Assembly (NCBI GenBank): GCA_947253945.1
Contig: CAMYAY010000004.1
Location: 4,936-68,935, forward strand
Source of the DNA: an uncultured Candidatus Saccharibacteria bacterium
GTDB taxonomy: Bacteria > Patescibacteriota > Saccharimonadia > Saccharimonadales > Saccharimonadaceae
Reading direction: 5' to 3'
Length of the DNA: 64,000 nt
Under the pieces are notes generated by a model. It had not been told where the DNA came from, made no database searches, and worked only from the letters and a program-made list of their open reading frames with translations. Within the stretch, counting starts at the first letter, position 1. Every line of letters starts with the position of its first letter. Below, piece by piece: positions 61,909-64,000 of this stretch. The position numbers and the translations under genes were made by a program.

Positions 61909-61930
61909 GCGACCATTTGGTCGCTTTTTT
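61909..61930 (+). terminator. Terminator of tRNA-Lys
   Basis: GCGACC-ATTT-GGTCGC stem followed by TTTTTT. Confidence 0.9.
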
Positions 61931-61953
61931 GTTTAGCCTCATTAAATAGCTTG

Positions 61954-61962
61954 TGCTATAAT
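61954..61962 (+). promoter_or_regulatory. Extended -10 box of the four-helix membrane protein gene
   Basis: TGCTATAAT ending seven bases before the ATG at 61969. Confidence 0.6.
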
Positions 61963-61968
61963 TAAATT

Positions 61969-62391
61969 ATGAAAGTTATCCGTCGACTCACTCTCTTTGG
62001 AGCCGCACTTATTACCTTGGCTAGCGCTTCGCAACTCTGGTTGGGTATTAATCCAGCCACCTCTAGTATCGACCAGCTCATTCAACGCCTCAAATTTAGC
62101 GATATGACGATTAGCGTTGATTTTCTAAACCAAGTCACCCTCGCCAACATCATTACTGGGCTTTGCGTCATCTTACTGCTCGCTGCCGTAACCGGCTTTA
62201 AATCAATTGCTTGGCTGGCAATCGTCTGTCATATTCTCGTCGGAGCATTTATTATATTCGTAACCAATTCTAACCTCGATAGTTTAGTCAGCCCACACGC
62301 CGGCTGGGGTATTTGGCTCGCCATCTTAAGCGTAATTATCTCTCTCGTGGCGCTATTCTGGCCGAAGCTCAAGGTGCCTGACGCCAAATAA
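61969..62391 (+). CDS. Four-helix membrane protein, function unknown
   Basis: Not recognised. The 140 residues have four hydrophobic segments (about 8-26, 58-78, 80-98 and 108-128) joined by short loops, with a polar loop between the first two. No catalytic motif. The message is predicted leaderless; the next gene follows 18 bases later with its own -10 box. Confidence 0.75.
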   Translation: MKVIRRLTLFGAALITLASASQLWLGINPATSSIDQLIQRLKFSDMTISVDFLNQVTLANIITGLCVILLLAAVTGFKSIAWLAIVCHILVGAFIIFVTNSNLDSLVSPHAGWGIWLAILSVIISLVALFWPKLKVPDAK

Positions 62392-62394
62392 CCG

Positions 62395-62403
62395 TGGTAT
62401 AAT
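62395..62403 (+). promoter_or_regulatory. Extended -10 box of the XRE-type gene
   Basis: TGGTATAAT ending seven bases before the ATG at 62410. Confidence 0.6.
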
Positions 62404-62409
62404 AATCAC

Positions 62410-62988
62410 ATGCAACCAGACTACCTAATTCAGCTGGGTGAACTTATTAAATGGCATCGCTTGCGGTGTGGCCTGACGCAAAAAGATCTTGCGTTGCAGC
62501 TTGGCACTAGCCAATCAACTATCAATCGTATCGAACGCGGACGACAAAACGTTAGCCTGCGCTGCATTGCCCGCCTCAGCGACATTCTCAATGCGTCACT
62601 CATTGATATTACCCCCAAAACCCGCCTTGATTTGCAGTTGCAAGGTGGCAGTATTATAAACACTACCATCACTATCCGGTCGGTCGCAGCAACTGAGCTG
62701 GCGCCATGGCTTAATTTGGCGAGCCAACTTGGCATCACCGCTTACCCACAGCCCGATAATGCCAGCAACCAATTTAAGCTCGACTTCACTATTCGCCTCC
62801 CGCTCACTATCACACCTCAGTTTGATACCACTACCGCAGCGGGATGCTTAGGTGCAGTGCTAGTAGCTCTCTCGCAACATACTCCAACCAAATTCGTCGA
62901 CCACTGGCAAGCCAACGCTATAAATCGCCCCATCTACCAACAATTAAAAACTCTCGGCGCACATATTGAAATATTACGTAGCATCTGA
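62410..62988 (+). CDS. XRE-type HTH protein with C-terminal EPT/MurA-like segment
   Basis: The 192 residues open with a clear Cro/C1-type helix-turn-helix (about 10-65: GLTQKDLALQLGTSQSTINR, IERGRQNVSL). The second half (about 75-192) is a separate domain. Its end, with RPIYQQLKTLGAHIEIL after an Ala/Gly-rich helix, resembles the last repeat unit of enolpyruvate transferases such as MurA (the RGYE...KLRALGAxIE block), but no catalytic residue is visible, so it could be a ligand-sensing relic. The HTH call is firm; the MurA-like link is tentative. Confidence 0.78.
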   Translation: MQPDYLIQLGELIKWHRLRCGLTQKDLALQLGTSQSTINRIERGRQNVSLRCIARLSDILNASLIDITPKTRLDLQLQGGSIINTTITIRSVAATELAPWLNLASQLGITAYPQPDNASNQFKLDFTIRLPLTITPQFDTTTAAGCLGAVLVALSQHTPTKFVDHWQANAINRPIYQQLKTLGAHIEILRSI

Positions 62989-62994
62989 TATTAT
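62966..62994 (+). promoter_or_regulatory. Promoter of tRNA-His
   Basis: TTGAAA (62966-62971), 17-base spacer, TATTAT (62989-62994) with TGA before it; predicted start at about 63001. Confidence 0.6.
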
Positions 62995-63003
62995 ATTAGT
63001 GAT

Positions 63004-63082
63004 GGCGTCTGTAGCTCAGCTTGGTTAGAGCGTCTGTTTGTGGCACAGAAGGTCGTAGGTTCGAGTCCTGTTAGACGCCCCA
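63004..63082 (+). tRNA. tRNA-His (anticodon GTG)
   Basis: 79 bases including the genome-encoded G-1 that pairs with C73 and the encoded CCA. The anticodon loop is TTGTGGC; the acceptor after G-1 is GCGTCTG paired with TAGACGC. Confidence 0.95.
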
Positions 63083-63092
63083 TGAAATTATT

Positions 63093-63110
63093 ACCCTCCT
63101 TACGGAGGGT
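63093..63110. terminator. Weak bidirectional terminator after tRNA-His
   Basis: Stem ACCCTCC-TTAC-GGAGGGT with ATTTTAG downstream on the plus strand; the minus-strand tail is also AT-rich but lacks a T run. Confidence 0.65.
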
Positions 63111-63133
63111 ATTTTAGTTAACCACTTGATTAG

Positions 63134-63940
63134 CTAATTAGTTACGTGATAATTGCCGTATTTATTGATTGCCGTCTGGCAAGCACCCCAAAGGCCAAGA
63201 TTAGCGTTGTGCGCCCGCTGCTCAGCCGCCGCAAAGGCATCTTTATACTTAAATTGTTGGTGATTAAAGACATAAAGCATACCATAGCCCAGCTCAATCA
63301 ACTTCTGATTATAGTTAGTGCCATCCTCAAGAATAATGTAGCGAAGTGGCCGCTCATAACGATCTAAATCACCCGAAGCTGGGTCAGTTTCCACATACAC
63401 GCTTTGACCAAGAAGTTGCTTGGTATAATTCGACGCCTCTTTGCCATAACACTGCTTCTTAATAGTGCTCTCCGGCGTATCTACACCCACCAAGCGCACC
63501 CGCGTTGGCAAACAATCCACGGTTAAAGTATCACCATCTGAGACATGAGTAACTTTACAATGTGGCAAATTACGGTAGCCGCCGCCATTGCCTGGTTGGT
63601 TAGCTGGCTTAACTGAATGATTTACCGGTGGTTTAGCTGGTGCCACAGCAGGCTTAGCGTCTAGCTTCGCTGGATTACCAGATTTGTTATCTGATTGATT
63701 GGCCGGAGTTTGACTCTGGTTTAAACTATTGTCAGAATTCGACTTCACATCTGACTGCTGCGCCACCTGAGTACTTGGCGCTTTCGTAGTATTTTGAACA
63801 TTAGTATGCTGTTGCTTTTGACCAAACGCAGCCATTACTATCACAGCCACCACAATCCACACGATGGTTTTTCGTGATAGCTTATGGTGCTTCTTTGCTG
63901 GATTTGGATCACTTTGTTTTAGCTGCGGATCATCATTCAT
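63134..63940 (-). CDS. Membrane-anchored secreted thermonuclease (SNase family)
   Basis: Cleaves DNA and RNA outside the cell. The 268 residues have an N-terminal membrane segment (about 25-40), a long Gln/Asn/Ser/Pro/Ala linker (about 41-122) and a staphylococcal-nuclease domain (about 126-265). Catalytic Arg148 (VRLVGVDTPE), Glu156 and Arg196 (DRYERPLRY) and Ca2+-site Asp134/Asp136 and Asp153 are present. GGAGGG precedes the ATG. It starts 23 bases after a partial tRNA 3' end and may share its transcript. With the HNH nuclease at 8.4 kb it suggests external nucleic-acid scavenging. Confidence 0.93.
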   Translation of the reverse strand: MNDDPQLKQSDPNPAKKHHKLSRKTIVWIVVAVIVMAAFGQKQQHTNVQNTTKAPSTQVAQQSDVKSNSDNSLNQSQTPANQSDNKSGNPAKLDAKPAVAPAKPPVNHSVKPANQPGNGGGYRNLPHCKVTHVSDGDTLTVDCLPTRVRLVGVDTPESTIKKQCYGKEASNYTKQLLGQSVYVETDPASGDLDRYERPLRYIILEDGTNYNQKLIELGYGMLYVFNHQQFKYKDAFAAAEQRAHNANLGLWGACQTAINKYGNYHVTN

Positions 63941-63963
63941 GTCTTACCCTCCAAAATAATATC

Positions 63964-63977
63964 TGGTACCTCAGGAG
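63964..63977 (-). tRNA. Probable tRNA 3' end, truncated by the contig end
   Basis: The minus strand reads CTCCTGAGGTACCA, then GATATTATTT, matching the tRNA-CCA plus GATATTAT pattern of tRNA-Arg(TCG) and tRNA-Glu. Only the last 14 bases are present, so the identity is unknown. Confidence 0.5.
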
Positions 63978-64000
63978 CTGTCTCTTATACACATCTCCGA
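63978..64000 (+). other. Nextera/Tn5 adapter sequence (assembly artefact)
   Basis: CTGTCTCTTATACACATCT followed by CCGA is the Tn5 mosaic-end adapter and the start of its read-2 extension. It was not trimmed; the true sequence ends at about 63977. Confidence 0.93.

Overview
The window reads as a very compact bacterial chromosome segment, most likely from a member of the Saccharibacteria (TM7, Patescibacteria/CPR). This is inferred from the mix of short or trimmed housekeeping proteins (468-residue AlaRS, 247-residue HrcA, 148-residue SufD-like protein, 512-residue UvrC), a fermentative gene set ending in lactate dehydrogenase, an anaerobic ribonucleotide reductase, and many Rpf-like, surface or membrane-anchored secreted proteins. 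TGA is used as a normal stop (for example sufS and the DUF218 gene end in TGA), which argues against the UGA-recoding CPR lineages SR1/Gracilibacteria. No rRNA, CRISPR array, insertion sequence or prophage is visible, and no stretch over 300 bases lacks a gene. The longest intergenic gaps (about 100-180 bases, upstream of dnaK, nrdD/sufC, eno/ldh and tRNA-Lys) hold promoters and operators.

Layout. 1-7.4 kb: ileS (cut by the left edge) and the heat-shock genes hrcA-grpE and dnaK-dnaJ under two CIRCE operators. 7.4-12.9 kb: two small exported proteins, a membrane-anchored HNH nuclease, a NatAB-type ABC exporter, a DsbA-like thioredoxin and a CNNM/CBS membrane protein. 12.9-24.5 kb: aspS, a TylF-like methyltransferase, gpmA, obg, uvrC, a holin-like membrane protein, secG, an anchored solute-binding protein, eno, ldh and a DedA protein. 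24.5-30.2 kb: a three-gene operon for large surface proteins. 30.2-41 kb, all on the minus strand: yabE/rpf-like, rsmA, metG, tatD, iscS, a DUF218 protein, mnmA, alaS and pcrA. 41-47.7 kb: an acidic tail-anchored protein, tpiA-pgk-pyk, a lone response regulator, tRNA-Glu, folD and tRNA-Arg(TCG). 47.8-52.9 kb: a surface-glycan island (two DUF4422-type glycosyltransferases with a nearly identical 5' end, plus an acyltransferase) lying between two related tRNA-Arg genes. 53-55.8 kb: nrdD-nrdG with a candidate pair of NrdR boxes. 55.9-59.8 kb: sufC-sufB-sufD'-sufS-sufU. 59.4-64 kb: a 762-residue secreted protein whose 3' end runs antisense through all of sufU, then tRNA-Lys, a membrane protein, an XRE-type fusion protein, tRNA-His and a secreted thermonuclease. 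The last 23 bases match the Nextera/Tn5 adapter and are not biological.

How it works together. Lower glycolysis is nearly complete here (tpiA, pgk, gpmA, eno, pyk) and runs to lactate (ldh). Nucleotide supply may rest on salvage: two different nucleases are predicted to face outward, and an O2-sensitive NrdD makes dNTPs. Fe-S and thio-modification are served by SUF plus a separate IscS-MnmA operon. The surface is heavily invested in: glycan enzymes, three or four large exported proteins and an Rpf/YabE-type wall enzyme.

Transcription signals are unusually readable. Many genes are preceded by an extended -10 box (TG-N-TATAAT or TG-N-TAAAAT) whose predicted start point falls on or within a few bases of the start codon, so about 17 genes look leaderless. 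The glycolytic genes, aspS, secG, dnaK and nrdD instead carry leaders with Shine-Dalgarno sequences.
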